A stretch of 64,000 nt of DNA, from assembly GCA_015064395.1 (NCBI GenBank), contig SVSH01000009.1:1-64000 (forward strand), read 5' to 3'. Each line of letters begins with the position of its first letter. Position 1 is the stretch's first letter. A program made the position numbers and the translations under genes. The DNA is from Oscillospiraceae bacterium (lineage in GTDB: Bacteria; Bacillota; Clostridia; Oscillospirales; CAG-272). Of this stretch, positions 48,824 to 58,758 are shown piece by piece. The notes below the pieces were generated by a model, which was not told the origin of the DNA, ran no database searches, and saw only the letters and a program-made list of their open reading frames with translations.

Positions 48824-49915
48824 ATGAAGGTTGTATTACAAAATCTGACCAAGATCTTCCCCTCTCGCAACAAAAAAGCGAATGAGGAGGTCATCGCGGT
48901 CAACGACTTCACCTTTGAGATTCCGGACGGTAAGCTCATCGGCCTGCTTGGCCCCTCGGGCTGTGGTAAGAGCACGACGCTGTATATGATCAGCGGTCTG
49001 CAAAAGCCCACCGGCGGACGCATCTTCTTTGGTGACGACGACGTAACCGAGCTCTCCCCCGAAAACAGAGGCATAGGCCTGGTGTTCCAGAACTACGCAC
49101 TCTACCCCCACATGACGGTCAAGCAGAACATTCTGTTCCCCCTGCAGAACCTCAAGGGTGCGGACAAGATGGACAAGGACGTCATGCTGGAGCGCGCCTA
49201 TCAGGCCGCAAAGCTCGTACAGATCGACGAGCTGATGGACCGTAAACCGAGCGAGCTCTCGGGCGGTCAGCAGCAGCGCGTTGCTATCGCGCGTGCGCTG
49301 GTCAAGATGCCCAAGGTTCTGCTGCTCGACGAGCCGCTGTCCAACCTGGACGCAAGACTCCGTCTGCAGACCCGTGAGGAGATCCGCCGTATCCAGAAGG
49401 AGACCGGTATCACCACCATCTTCGTTACCCACGACCAGGAGGAGGCTATGTCCATCTCCGATATGATCGTCGTCATGAAGCTGGGTGTGCTGCAGCAGAT
49501 CGGTAAGCCCCAGGAGGTCTATGACGACCCTGCGAACCTGTTCGTTGCTAAGTTCCTGGGTACGCCTCCCATCAACGTCTTCGCAGGCGAGGTCAAGGGC
49601 GGCAAGCTGTACCTGGGTGAGGACGCCGTTCTGGACGTTCCCGGTGTCGATGACCGCAAGGTCACCGTCGGTATCCGCCCCGAGGGCTTTGTTCCCGCCG
49701 AGAACGGTGCTATGGTCTGCAACCTGTCTAACGTAGAGGTCATGGGCCGCGACGTCAGCGTCGTATCCACTCATCCCGCTTCTCTCAACCCCCAGATCCG
49801 CTCTATCGTCGATGCGGACAACAAGATCGCGGACGCGGCGACGGTTCGCTTTGCCCTCAAGCCGCATAAGGTGTTCCTGTTTGACGCCGAGACCGAAGAG
49901 CGCATCCGTTTTTGA
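48824..49915 (+). CDS. CUT1-type ABC transporter ATP-binding protein (UgpC/MsmK-like)
   Basis: 363 aa; GLLGPSGCGKSTTLYMISGLQKPTGG, ELSGGQQQRVAIARALVKMPKVLLLDEPLSNLDARLR, C-terminal TOBE-like region. Confidence 0.95.
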   Translation: MKVVLQNLTKIFPSRNKKANEEVIAVNDFTFEIPDGKLIGLLGPSGCGKSTTLYMISGLQKPTGGRIFFGDDDVTELSPENRGIGLVFQNYALYPHMTVKQNILFPLQNLKGADKMDKDVMLERAYQAAKLVQIDELMDRKPSELSGGQQQRVAIARALVKMPKVLLLDEPLSNLDARLRLQTREEIRRIQKETGITTIFVTHDQEEAMSISDMIVVMKLGVLQQIGKPQEVYDDPANLFVAKFLGTPPINVFAGEVKGGKLYLGEDAVLDVPGVDDRKVTVGIRPEGFVPAENGAMVCNLSNVEVMGRDVSVVSTHPASLNPQIRSIVDADNKIADAATVRFALKPHKVFLFDAETEERIRF

Positions 49916-49926
49916 GGTGATGGGCT

Positions 49927-50871
49927 ATGGTAGATAGTAAAAAATCATGGAAGGCGTGGCTGTACTTATCCCCTGCCATCGTTCTTCTTCTTATCTTTAC
50001 CGTGTGGCCGATCTTTAACACGATCCGCATGGCTTTCCTTGAAAATTATAACTTTTACGGTGGTATGAACGGCGTGACGTTTAAGTTCGGTTTGGGTAAC
50101 TTTATGCAGGTCGTCACGTACAAGAACTTTGTCACTTGCCTTACCAACACCCTGCTGCTGTGTGTGCTGACTGTCCCGATTTCGACTCTCCTGGCCTTGG
50201 TCATCGCAGTGTGCCTCAACGCCATCAAGCCGTTCCAAAGATTGCTCCAGACCATATTCTTTTTGCCTTACGTGACTAACTCCATCGCGATCGGCATGGT
50301 ATTTGCGGCCATGTTTAATATGATCGGAACCGCATATGGTACACAAAACGAGTTGATCGTTACGTCGGGTATTATCAACAACGTCATCGAGTTCTTTGGC
50401 GGCGATCGTATCAACTGGATCAATACGGGCTCGACCAAGCTGGCCAACATGATCGTTTTGGTCATCTATATCGTCTGGAATGCGCTGCCCTTCAAGATCT
50501 TGGTGCTTCTGGGCGGTCTTCAGAGCGTCAACAAGCAGTACTATGAGGCGGCCAAGGTGGATGGCACGTCCCGTCTTCGCACCTTCACCCGCATCACGGT
50601 ACCGCTACTCTCCCCTATGATCACCTACGTCGTCATCACCGGCTTCATCGGCGGCTTTAAGGAATATTCCAGTATCGTCGGTGTGTTTGGTGATGATATG
50701 GGTCCGACGGGTACGAACAAGCCTCTGAATACGATGGTCGGATACATTTATGACTCGCTGCGTAACAACCTTCCCGGACGTGCCAGCGCTGCGGCGCTGA
50801 TCCTGTTCGCGATCATCTTCGTCGTCACCATGCTGAACTTGTACATCAGCAAGAAGAATACACATTATTAA
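49927..50871 (+). CDS. sugar ABC transporter permease
   Basis: 314 aa, 6 TM; YYEAAKVDGTSRLRTFTRITVPLLSP EAA motif. Confidence 0.93.
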   Translation: MVDSKKSWKAWLYLSPAIVLLLIFTVWPIFNTIRMAFLENYNFYGGMNGVTFKFGLGNFMQVVTYKNFVTCLTNTLLLCVLTVPISTLLALVIAVCLNAIKPFQRLLQTIFFLPYVTNSIAIGMVFAAMFNMIGTAYGTQNELIVTSGIINNVIEFFGGDRINWINTGSTKLANMIVLVIYIVWNALPFKILVLLGGLQSVNKQYYEAAKVDGTSRLRTFTRITVPLLSPMITYVVITGFIGGFKEYSSIVGVFGDDMGPTGTNKPLNTMVGYIYDSLRNNLPGRASAAALILFAIIFVVTMLNLYISKKNTHY

Positions 50872-50883
50872 GGAGGTGGCGAT

Positions 50884-51834
50884 ATGACACAACAAAGCAT
50901 TCAAACCATGAGCGATCGTGATATGCAAAAGGTCAACGTTCGCCAACGCATCGTCAAGATCATTGTACAGGTCCTGTTGTATGCATTCCTTATCGTAATG
51001 GCGCTGATCATCGTCTTCCCCTTCTATTTTATGATTATTTCCTCGGTCAAGGAGCTGGCCGAATATAAGCTGCCGGTCCAGACGCTGTGGCCCAATAAGA
51101 TCGTCCTCTACAACTACGTAGAGGCGTTCAATACGGCACATCTCGGCCGACTGTTTATGAATACGCTGTACGTTGGCGTCGTATCTACGGTATTGTCGCT
51201 TGTCATCACCGTGCTGACGGCATTTGCCTTTGCACGCCTGGAATTCAAGGGCAAGAACGCCATGTTTGCCGCCCTTCTGGCAACCATGATGATCCCCGGC
51301 GAGCTGTTCACCATCACCAACTACCAGACCGTCAGTAACTTCCTGGGACTCAAGACGCTGGGAATGCAGATGGGCTCGGCGGCACTCAAGGATATGGGTG
51401 ACTGGAAAAACTCCTTTACGGTACTCATCGTTCCCTTCCTTGTCAGCGTGTTCTACATTTATCTGCTTCGTCAGAACTTCCTTCAGATCCCCAACGAATT
51501 GTACCTGGCCGCCAAGGTAGACGGGACGAGCGACATCAAGTATCTGTGGAAGGTCATGATCCCGTTGGCCCTGCCCACCCTCATTTCCATTACCATTTTG
51601 AAAATGATGGGCGCTTGGAACTCTTATATGTGGCCCTTGTTGGTTGCCAACGACGAGGCACATAATTTGATCACCAACGGTCTGCGTAACGCCTTCACCA
51701 CGACGGCGGGTGACGTCAATATCCCTGTTCAGATGGCAGCCGTTGCCATCGTATCCGCTCCCTTGTTCCTCGTCTTCATCTTCCTTCGTAAGTACATTAT
51801 GAAGGGTGTGTCGAGAAGCGGTATCAAGGGCTGA
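50884..51834 (+). CDS. carbohydrate ABC transporter permease
   Basis: 316 aa; ELYLAAKVDGTSDIKYLWKVMIPLALPTL EAA motif. Confidence 0.93.
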   Translation: MTQQSIQTMSDRDMQKVNVRQRIVKIIVQVLLYAFLIVMALIIVFPFYFMIISSVKELAEYKLPVQTLWPNKIVLYNYVEAFNTAHLGRLFMNTLYVGVVSTVLSLVITVLTAFAFARLEFKGKNAMFAALLATMMIPGELFTITNYQTVSNFLGLKTLGMQMGSAALKDMGDWKNSFTVLIVPFLVSVFYIYLLRQNFLQIPNELYLAAKVDGTSDIKYLWKVMIPLALPTLISITILKMMGAWNSYMWPLLVANDEAHNLITNGLRNAFTTTAGDVNIPVQMAAVAIVSAPLFLVFIFLRKYIMKGVSRSGIKG

Positions 51835-51919
51835 TCCCTTTCCCCGATAATAGCAGTCCCCCCGACTGTATATTATAAAAATAATTTTTTCCATCCAAAA
51901 GAAAGAGAGGAATTCAATC

Positions 51920-53341
51920 GTGAAGAGAAGAATTGTATCCCTTGTGTTGGCTCTGTTGATGATGACCGTCTCGCTGTTCACCGTCACCTCCTGCGCCGGC
52001 GGGCAGGTTGCAGGCGAGCTGTCTACCTTCGAGTTTGACACCGAAACCCCGGTTACCATTACCTTCTACCACACCATGGGCGAGTCTTTGCGCGCTGTGC
52101 TGGATAAGTACATTGCCAAGTTCAATGAGCTCTACCCCAACATCACGGTAGAGCACAAGCAGGTCGGCGGCTACGACGACGTTCGTGAGCAGATCAAGAC
52201 CGAGATCACCGTTGGTGACCAGCCCAACATCGCTTACTGCTATCCCGACCACGTCGCTCTGTACAACCTGGCTCAGGCCGTTCAGACGCTGGACACCCTG
52301 ATCGCCGCTGAAAACGTCGTTACCCGCGCTGATGGCACCACCGAGACGCTGGGCCTGACCCAGGAGCAGATCGATAACTTTATCGATGGCTACTACGAAG
52401 AGGGCAAGGCATTCGGTGACGGCAAGATGTACACCCTGCCTATGTCCAAGTCCACCGAGGTTCTGTACTACAACAAGACCTTCTTTAAGGAGAATAATCT
52501 GGCCGTTCCTACCACCTGGGACGAGCTGGAGCAGACCTGCAAAAAGATCCTTGAGATCGATCCCGAGTGTATCCCTCTGGGCTACGACTCCGAGGCAAAC
52601 TGGTTCATCACCATGTGCGAGCAGCTGGGTACTCCCTACACCAGCGCAACGGGTGAGCACTTCTTGTTCGACAACGAAGAGAACCACGCATTCGTTACCA
52701 AGTTCCGCGACTGGTATAACAACCGTTACGTGACCACCCAGGAGCTCTCGGGCGGTTATACCTCCGCGCTGTTCACCAAGTCTCCCGCTGAAGTGGGCAA
52801 CTGCTATATGTGCATCGGCTCCTCCGCGGGCGCAAACCACCAGATCCCCAAGAACGACGACGGTTCGTTTAAGTTTGAGGTTGGTATCGCTTCCATTCCT
52901 CAGGCAAATGCCGCTAACCCCAAGGTCATCTCCCAGGGTCCTTCTCTGTGCATCTTCAAGAAGGCCAACGCGCAGGAGGTTCTGGCTTCTTGGCTGTTCG
53001 TCAAGTACCTGACCACCACCGTTGACTTCCAGGCAGAGTTCGGTATGACCTCCGGTTACGTTCCGGTTTTGGAGAACGTCACCGACAATGCTGTTTACGC
53101 AGAAGAGCTGGCAAACGCTGACGGCTACGAGGGCCTGCCCCTTCTGGCTACCCAGGTGTGCCTGGAGCAGATGGATGCTTACTACACCTCTCCTGCATTC
53201 AACGGCTCTTCTACCGCTCGTGACGAGGTCGGTAAGCTGATGCAGATCTGCATGACCACCACCGAGTCCGACGTCGCAGCCGCTATCAAGAAGGCGTTTG
53301 CGGATGCCGTTGCCGAGTGTAAGTATCAGGCCGGCGAATAA
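51920..53341 (+). CDS. extracellular solute-binding lipoprotein (family 1, UgpB-like)
   Basis: 473 aa; lipobox VTSC; VTITFYHTMGESLRAVLDKYIAKFNELYPNITVEHKQVGGYDDVREQIKTEI. Confidence 0.92.
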   Translation: MKRRIVSLVLALLMMTVSLFTVTSCAGGQVAGELSTFEFDTETPVTITFYHTMGESLRAVLDKYIAKFNELYPNITVEHKQVGGYDDVREQIKTEITVGDQPNIAYCYPDHVALYNLAQAVQTLDTLIAAENVVTRADGTTETLGLTQEQIDNFIDGYYEEGKAFGDGKMYTLPMSKSTEVLYYNKTFFKENNLAVPTTWDELEQTCKKILEIDPECIPLGYDSEANWFITMCEQLGTPYTSATGEHFLFDNEENHAFVTKFRDWYNNRYVTTQELSGGYTSALFTKSPAEVGNCYMCIGSSAGANHQIPKNDDGSFKFEVGIASIPQANAANPKVISQGPSLCIFKKANAQEVLASWLFVKYLTTTVDFQAEFGMTSGYVPVLENVTDNAVYAEELANADGYEGLPLLATQVCLEQMDAYYTSPAFNGSSTARDEVGKLMQICMTTTESDVAAAIKKAFADAVAECKYQAGE

Positions 53342-53363
53342 TCTTTTCCAAAAGGTTCGATTT

Positions 53364-54746
53364 ATGAAACTGTTGAATTTCCATCCGGGGCGGGTAACCG
53401 CCCCCCGGACAAGCCGCCTGCTCGCACTTGCGCTGGCGCTTGTCATGCTGCTTTCCTTCTTCGTTGCCTGCGGTCCCGACTCCGGTGATCCCGGTGAAAA
53501 GAAAGAGCACGTCGATTACGTCGCCAATACGAAGCTGGACGAGACCAGCAGCAGCCGCAAGGTTGAGGCGACGGTCAAGTCCTACATCGACGGCGACACC
53601 ACCCACTTTTACGTTGATCCGACCGCCGACTTCCCCGAGGGCATCATCAAGGCCAGATACCTGGCTGTCGATACCCCCGAGTCGACCGGACGACTGGAGG
53701 AGTGGGGCAAGACGGCCTCCGCCTTTACCAAGGAGACGCTGAAAAACGCCGCAGAGATCCTGCTTGAGTCGGACGACGACAAGTGGAACAAGGACAACAA
53801 CGGCAGACACCTGCTTTGGATCTGGTACAAGAAAGAAGCAGGCGGCGAGTGGCGCAATCTCAATATTGAGATTTTGCAAAACGGCTACGCTGTTGCTTCC
53901 AACTCGGGCCAGAACCGCTACGGTACGACCTGCCTGGCCGCCCTGGCACAGGCTTCCTATGAAAAGCTGTACGTGCATTCCGGAGAGAAGGATCCTTCCT
54001 TCCCCTACGGTGACGCTACCGAGATCACCATCAAGGAGCTTCGCACCAATCGCGAGGCTTACGAGGGTCTTAAGGTCGCCATCGAGGGCGTGATCTCGCA
54101 GGATACCAACGGTACGCTGTACGTGGAAGCGTATGACGCAGAGGACGAAAAGTACTACGGTATGCAGGTCTTCTACGGCTACAACATGGCCACCAGCGCC
54201 AAGAGATTCCTCAAGGCGGGCAACCGCGTCCGCATCGTAGGCTCGTTCCAGTATGCCGAGGTCGTCAATGCGTATCAGATCGCCGGTCTGGAATACGACC
54301 AGATGGATCCCAAGAATCCCAAGTACACCCAACTGCTGGAGACCGACCAGCCCATCGCCTATACCGAGATCGTCGATCTGTCCGACTTTATGACGGGCAA
54401 GACGGATCTGGTCGTTGGCGAGGAAAACAAGACCATGGCTAACAACGAGTTGGCCCTGCACACCTCCGTGACCCTGAAGGGTCTGACCGTCGTCGACACT
54501 CGGACCACCACCAAGGAAACGAGCGACGACAAGGGTGCGATCACGCTGGTCTGCGAAAAGGACGGCGTTCGCATCAACATCCGTACCATCGTGCTGTACG
54601 AAAACAATGAGATCGTCACTGCCGATCGATTTGAGGGCAAGACCATCGACGTCGTGGGCGTCGTGGATTCTTATACGCCCGAAGGATCGACCGAGGCGCA
54701 GATCCAGATCCGCGTGTTTACCGTCGGCGCGATCACCATCCACTGA
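53364..54746 (+). CDS. secreted SNase-like (thermonuclease) lipoprotein with C-terminal OB-fold domain
   Basis: Start MKLLNFHPGRV; lipobox-like FVAC; YIDGDTTHFYVD, IKARYLAVDTPES, EEWGKTASAFTKETL, NGRHLLWIW; OB-like YEGLKVAIEGVISQDTNGTLYVEAYDAEDEKYYGMQVF. Confidence 0.88.
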   Translation: MKLLNFHPGRVTAPRTSRLLALALALVMLLSFFVACGPDSGDPGEKKEHVDYVANTKLDETSSSRKVEATVKSYIDGDTTHFYVDPTADFPEGIIKARYLAVDTPESTGRLEEWGKTASAFTKETLKNAAEILLESDDDKWNKDNNGRHLLWIWYKKEAGGEWRNLNIEILQNGYAVASNSGQNRYGTTCLAALAQASYEKLYVHSGEKDPSFPYGDATEITIKELRTNREAYEGLKVAIEGVISQDTNGTLYVEAYDAEDEKYYGMQVFYGYNMATSAKRFLKAGNRVRIVGSFQYAEVVNAYQIAGLEYDQMDPKNPKYTQLLETDQPIAYTEIVDLSDFMTGKTDLVVGEENKTMANNELALHTSVTLKGLTVVDTRTTTKETSDDKGAITLVCEKDGVRINIRTIVLYENNEIVTADRFEGKTIDVVGVVDSYTPEGSTEAQIQIRVFTVGAITIH

Positions 54747-54800
54747 TTTAATTTTTATAAATTAAATAAAACAAAAACAAACTAAAAGGAGAAAATCATC

Positions 54801-57284
54801 ATGAAAAAGCTTCTTGTAGTCCTTCTGGCGCTTGTTCTCTGCCTGGCTGCCCTCGTAGCATGCGGCGACAAGACTCCCGAGGTTACCTACGACGCAGCAG
54901 CTGCCGCTACTTACGTCTTCAACCTCTATAAGGACAAGGGTCCCGTTACGGCTTCTGACTTTGACGTAACGGCAAAGGTTCAGGTCAGCGGCGTATCCTA
55001 CGACGTTGAATGGACTGCTACCGAGGGTGTTACCATCACCAAGAAGGATGACAACACCTACACCGTTGACATCAACGAAAAGACCGCCGAGGCGTATGAG
55101 TACACCCTGACGGCAACCGTTAAGGCCGGCGACGGCACGACGGCAAAGAAGGACTTTAAGTTCAGTGTTCCCAAGTACGAGATTATGTCCTTCGAGCAGT
55201 ACATGGCTGCTGCTGAGGGCGACAACGTTACCATCGAGGGTATCGTCGTTGCCATCAACTCCAAGGCTGCCGGCAACACCAGAAACCACCTGTTCCTGGC
55301 AGACGCTAACGTCGTTGGCGGCTACTATTCCTATCAGATGGATGCTGACCCTGTGGCTGACCTGGGCATCGAGATCGGTATGACCGTTTCAATCACCGGT
55401 CCCGTTGCTCCCTACTCCGGTATGCAGGAGATCAAGGGCGGCGTTGCCAAGATCGTTAGCGCCGAAAAGAAGGAGTACGCTCCCGTTGACATCACCGATA
55501 AGTTCGCTGCAGGCGAGTCCCTGAAAAACTACGTCGGTCTGCCCGTTACCATCAAGGGCGTTGAGATTGCCGGTCAGGAGCTGGGCGGCACCTCTGACTA
55601 CCTCAAGTTCAAGCTGGGCGAGGTTACCTCTTACATCCGCACCTACGTCACCGACTTCCCCACCACCCTGAAGGCTGAGGACAAAACCACCATCGACGAG
55701 GCTCACGCAGCTAAGTTTGGTTACTCGGCTAACGTTACCGGTATTCTGGTTCTGTACAACAACGCTCCTTACCTCATCCCCATGACCACCGACTGCTTCG
55801 AGTACCTGGAAAAGGTTGAAAAGACCCCCGAGCAGAAGATCGAGGCCGTTCTGGGCGAGCTGACTCTGCCCACTACGATCAACAAGGCCGGCGAGCTGGC
55901 AGCTCCCGCAACCGGCACTGCTTACCCCGAGGTTACCCTTACCTGGGCATCCAACAACGAAAACGTTGTTGTTGCTGACGGCAAGCTGACCATTACCGTT
56001 CCCAACACCGCTGTTGAAGTTACCATCACCGTTACCGCTACCTGCGGCGACAAGACGGACACCAAGGAATTCAAGATCACCCTGACCAAGCTGGTTGATC
56101 CCAACACCTTCCTGACTCTGCCCCAGGCAAACGAGATCGGTATTATGATGGGCCACAACACCTACACCGAGGGCAAGTACTTCGTTACCGGTACGATCAA
56201 GTCGATCGAGTTCAAGAAGGGAACCGAGGATCTCAACGATTACGGTAATATGACCATCGAGGATGCTGACGGCAACACCTTCTATCTGTACGGCCTGTAC
56301 TCCGTTGACGGTGCCGTTCGCTTCGACAAGATGAATCCTCAGCCCAAGGTTGGCGACACCATCACCGTTTACGGTATCCTTGGCCAGTACAACGGTACGG
56401 CACAGATGAAGAACGCTTGGCTGGTTGCAACTCCCGCAGCAGACTCCGAGGTAACCGTCGTTGGTGCTAACACGATCGGTCTGGCACAGGGCCACAACAA
56501 GTATACTGCTGATAAGTACGTTGTTACCGGTGAGATCACCGAGATCGCAAACGACAAGTACGGCAATATATACATCAAGGATGCGAAGGGCAACACCTTC
56601 TACCTGTACGGTCTGTACTCTGCTGACGGCGAGGTTCGCTATGACAAGATGGAGACCAAGCCCGCTGTTGGCGACACCATTACCGTTTCCGGTATCCTGG
56701 GTCAGTACAACGGTGCGGCTCAGATGAAGAACGCTTGGCTGGTTTCGCATACGCCCGCAACCCCCGATGAGGGCGGCGACGAGGGCGGCGAGACCCCCGC
56801 TCCCGCAGGCAACACGGTTGATATGCCCTCCTTCTCCCTGGGTGACGGCAAGGATACCTCCTACACCGCTCGTACCAACTCTCAGGGTTGGGCAGCAGAG
56901 AACTCTGCTATCATTACTGGTAAGGAATATAACGGCGCGGAAACCTGGGCGATCACGCTCAACGGTAAGACCTCCGCTCCCGGTAAGCTGACCTCCGCGA
57001 AGCTGACCGGCGGTATCAAGTCGCTGTCCTTCAAGTACGGCTTCCCCTTCAGCGACACCCAGTTCAAGCTGACCATCAATATCAAGCAGGGCGACAAGGT
57101 TGTTGCTACCACCACGCTGGAGAAGACCGGCCTGACCCAGTCGACCGTTTATGATTTTACCTGGACGCTGGAAACTCCCGTTGAGGGCGAGTTCACCATT
57201 GAGATCATCAATGAGTGCCTGTCGAATTCGGGCAGTAACAAGGATCGTCTTTCCATCTGGAACATCACCTGGGAAAACAAGTAA
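54801..57284 (+). CDS. lipoprotein with tandem OB-fold-like domains and a bacterial Ig-like domain
   Basis: 827 aa; lipobox ALVAC; duplicated GHN.YT..KY.VTG.I..I...YGN..I.DA.GNTFYLYGLYS.DG.VR.DKM...P.VGDTITV.GILGQYNG.AQMKNAWLV units. Confidence 0.83.
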   Translation: MKKLLVVLLALVLCLAALVACGDKTPEVTYDAAAAATYVFNLYKDKGPVTASDFDVTAKVQVSGVSYDVEWTATEGVTITKKDDNTYTVDINEKTAEAYEYTLTATVKAGDGTTAKKDFKFSVPKYEIMSFEQYMAAAEGDNVTIEGIVVAINSKAAGNTRNHLFLADANVVGGYYSYQMDADPVADLGIEIGMTVSITGPVAPYSGMQEIKGGVAKIVSAEKKEYAPVDITDKFAAGESLKNYVGLPVTIKGVEIAGQELGGTSDYLKFKLGEVTSYIRTYVTDFPTTLKAEDKTTIDEAHAAKFGYSANVTGILVLYNNAPYLIPMTTDCFEYLEKVEKTPEQKIEAVLGELTLPTTINKAGELAAPATGTAYPEVTLTWASNNENVVVADGKLTITVPNTAVEVTITVTATCGDKTDTKEFKITLTKLVDPNTFLTLPQANEIGIMMGHNTYTEGKYFVTGTIKSIEFKKGTEDLNDYGNMTIEDADGNTFYLYGLYSVDGAVRFDKMNPQPKVGDTITVYGILGQYNGTAQMKNAWLVATPAADSEVTVVGANTIGLAQGHNKYTADKYVVTGEITEIANDKYGNIYIKDAKGNTFYLYGLYSADGEVRYDKMETKPAVGDTITVSGILGQYNGAAQMKNAWLVSHTPATPDEGGDEGGETPAPAGNTVDMPSFSLGDGKDTSYTARTNSQGWAAENSAIITGKEYNGAETWAITLNGKTSAPGKLTSAKLTGGIKSLSFKYGFPFSDTQFKLTINIKQGDKVVATTTLEKTGLTQSTVYDFTWTLETPVEGEFTIEIINECLSNSGSNKDRLSIWNITWENK

Positions 57285-57302
57285 TCCATAAAAACTACAA
57301 AA

Positions 57303-57340
57303 AGGAACCGCATCCTCGGATGCGGTTCCCTTTTCTTTTG
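57303..57340 (+). terminator. terminator of the OB-fold lipoprotein gene
   Basis: GGAACCGCATCCTCGGATGCGGTTCCCTTTTCTTTT. Confidence 0.9.
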
Positions 57341-57345
57341 CGCTC

Positions 57346-57374
57346 TTGACAAGCGGGCGGCGATACCTTATAAT
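57346..57374 (+). promoter_or_regulatory. consensus sigma-A promoter of the barnase-like gene
   Basis: TTGACA-17 nt-TATAAT, exact consensus hexamers. Confidence 0.85.
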
Positions 57375-57409
57375 ATAAATAATGTAGAAACACGCAAAGG
57401 AACCCGAAT

Positions 57410-58699
57410 ATGAACGTAGTAAAAAAGCTAACCCTTTGGCTGTTGATCGCCACCCTTGTTTTGACCGCTCTGTCGGCCTGCACGCCCTCGGACATCGGTG
57501 GGCAGACACCGCCCGATACAAACGATACTTCTACGCCCCCGGCGCTCGACGAGGTCATCCCCGAGTCGCTGACCATTTCCATTGCCAAGGTGCTGCTTAT
57601 GGTGGGCGAGACGGTCGATCTGGATTACGATTCGACTCCTGCCGGCCGTGTGAGCGTCACTTACGAGGCCGCTGAGGGTGCGTCGCACGTGAGCATCGAG
57701 GGCGATCGTATCACGGCCCTCTCGCCCGGAACCATCACGCTGATCGGTCACGCGGGCGAGGTTAAAAGCCAGGAGCTGATCATCTCGGTCATTCAAGACG
57801 CCGACCCCTACGTCGGTATGACGGCCGAGCAGTTTTATGCCAATTATACCCCCGCTGTCAGCTATCTGGACGCCAGCTACCGCACCCAGCACGGCTTTAT
57901 GTCGGGAGAATTGACCGTTCCCGACCAAGCGCCTACGGTCTCGAGCTATCAGCCCAAGCGGGACGATATGCTCATCCGCAACGCCAATACGTATTATTCG
58001 GATAACAATAACACCTACACGATAGTGGATGCCTACGGCCGCGAGGTCATGGAGATCTACCGCGGTGCGGCCTATATCACGCTTGAGGAGGTCGCGGCCT
58101 ACGTTTATGCCTTCGGCCACATTCCCGCCAACTACATCGGCGGCAAGAATGCCTCGCCCTCAAGCAGCGTTTGGGGCGAATATCTGCGACTCAATCACTC
58201 TCAATTTTCGGGAAGCACCACCAAATACCCCTATGAGCCCGCTCTTCCCGACATCAGCGGATGTGGGGGAGATCTGCAATACTACGAGATCGACATCGGT
58301 ACGACGGGAACGGACTGCGATCCCGGTTACGTTATCCGAACATACAACGACGGCAACCGCATCACCCGCGGTGCTGCCCGCATCGTCTACGCCCGCTTTG
58401 ACAAGAATGGCGACAACATCATCGACCCCAATGAGAAGTACGTCTTTTATACCTACAATCATTACAACGATTTTCAGGAATATCTGAACTACTACGGCGG
58501 CTGGGGCGAGATGTTCGGCAACGTCACGGGCGGCGGCGTCCTTTCGGACAAGAAAAACTGCAACCCCACCCCCTACGTTCCCGTCTGGCGGGGCAACCTT
58601 GGGGCGAACATGGGTAACGCCGCGGCGGCAGATAGCACATATGAAGTCATTGTCGCTTTTCTCACTCCCGCCGCCTGGCCGGGACGCAGGTATGCGTAA
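57410..58699 (+). CDS. secreted barnase-family ribonuclease lipoprotein with N-terminal Ig-like domain
   Basis: 429 aa; lipobox LSAC; LEEVAAYVYAFGHIPANYIGGKNA resembles barnase FDGVADYLQTYHKLPDNYITKSEA; YYEIDI, RITRGAARIVY and YNHYNDF cover the positions of E73, R83/R87 and H102. Confidence 0.82.
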   Translation: MNVVKKLTLWLLIATLVLTALSACTPSDIGGQTPPDTNDTSTPPALDEVIPESLTISIAKVLLMVGETVDLDYDSTPAGRVSVTYEAAEGASHVSIEGDRITALSPGTITLIGHAGEVKSQELIISVIQDADPYVGMTAEQFYANYTPAVSYLDASYRTQHGFMSGELTVPDQAPTVSSYQPKRDDMLIRNANTYYSDNNNTYTIVDAYGREVMEIYRGAAYITLEEVAAYVYAFGHIPANYIGGKNASPSSSVWGEYLRLNHSQFSGSTTKYPYEPALPDISGCGGDLQYYEIDIGTTGTDCDPGYVIRTYNDGNRITRGAARIVYARFDKNGDNIIDPNEKYVFYTYNHYNDFQEYLNYYGGWGEMFGNVTGGGVLSDKKNCNPTPYVPVWRGNLGANMGNAAAADSTYEVIVAFLTPAAWPGRRYA

Positions 58700-58711
58700 G
58701 CACCTACAAGC

Positions 58712-58758
58712 AAATATCGGCAGAGAGGTTGTCTTGCCGATTTGTGGTATAATGGGAA
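58712..58758 (+). promoter_or_regulatory. leader element copy B (hairpin and TATAAT)
   Basis: TATCGGCAGAGAGGTTGTCTTGCCGATTTGTGGTATAATGGGA; near-copy of 44479-44526; weaker stem and spacing than copy A. Confidence 0.5.
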
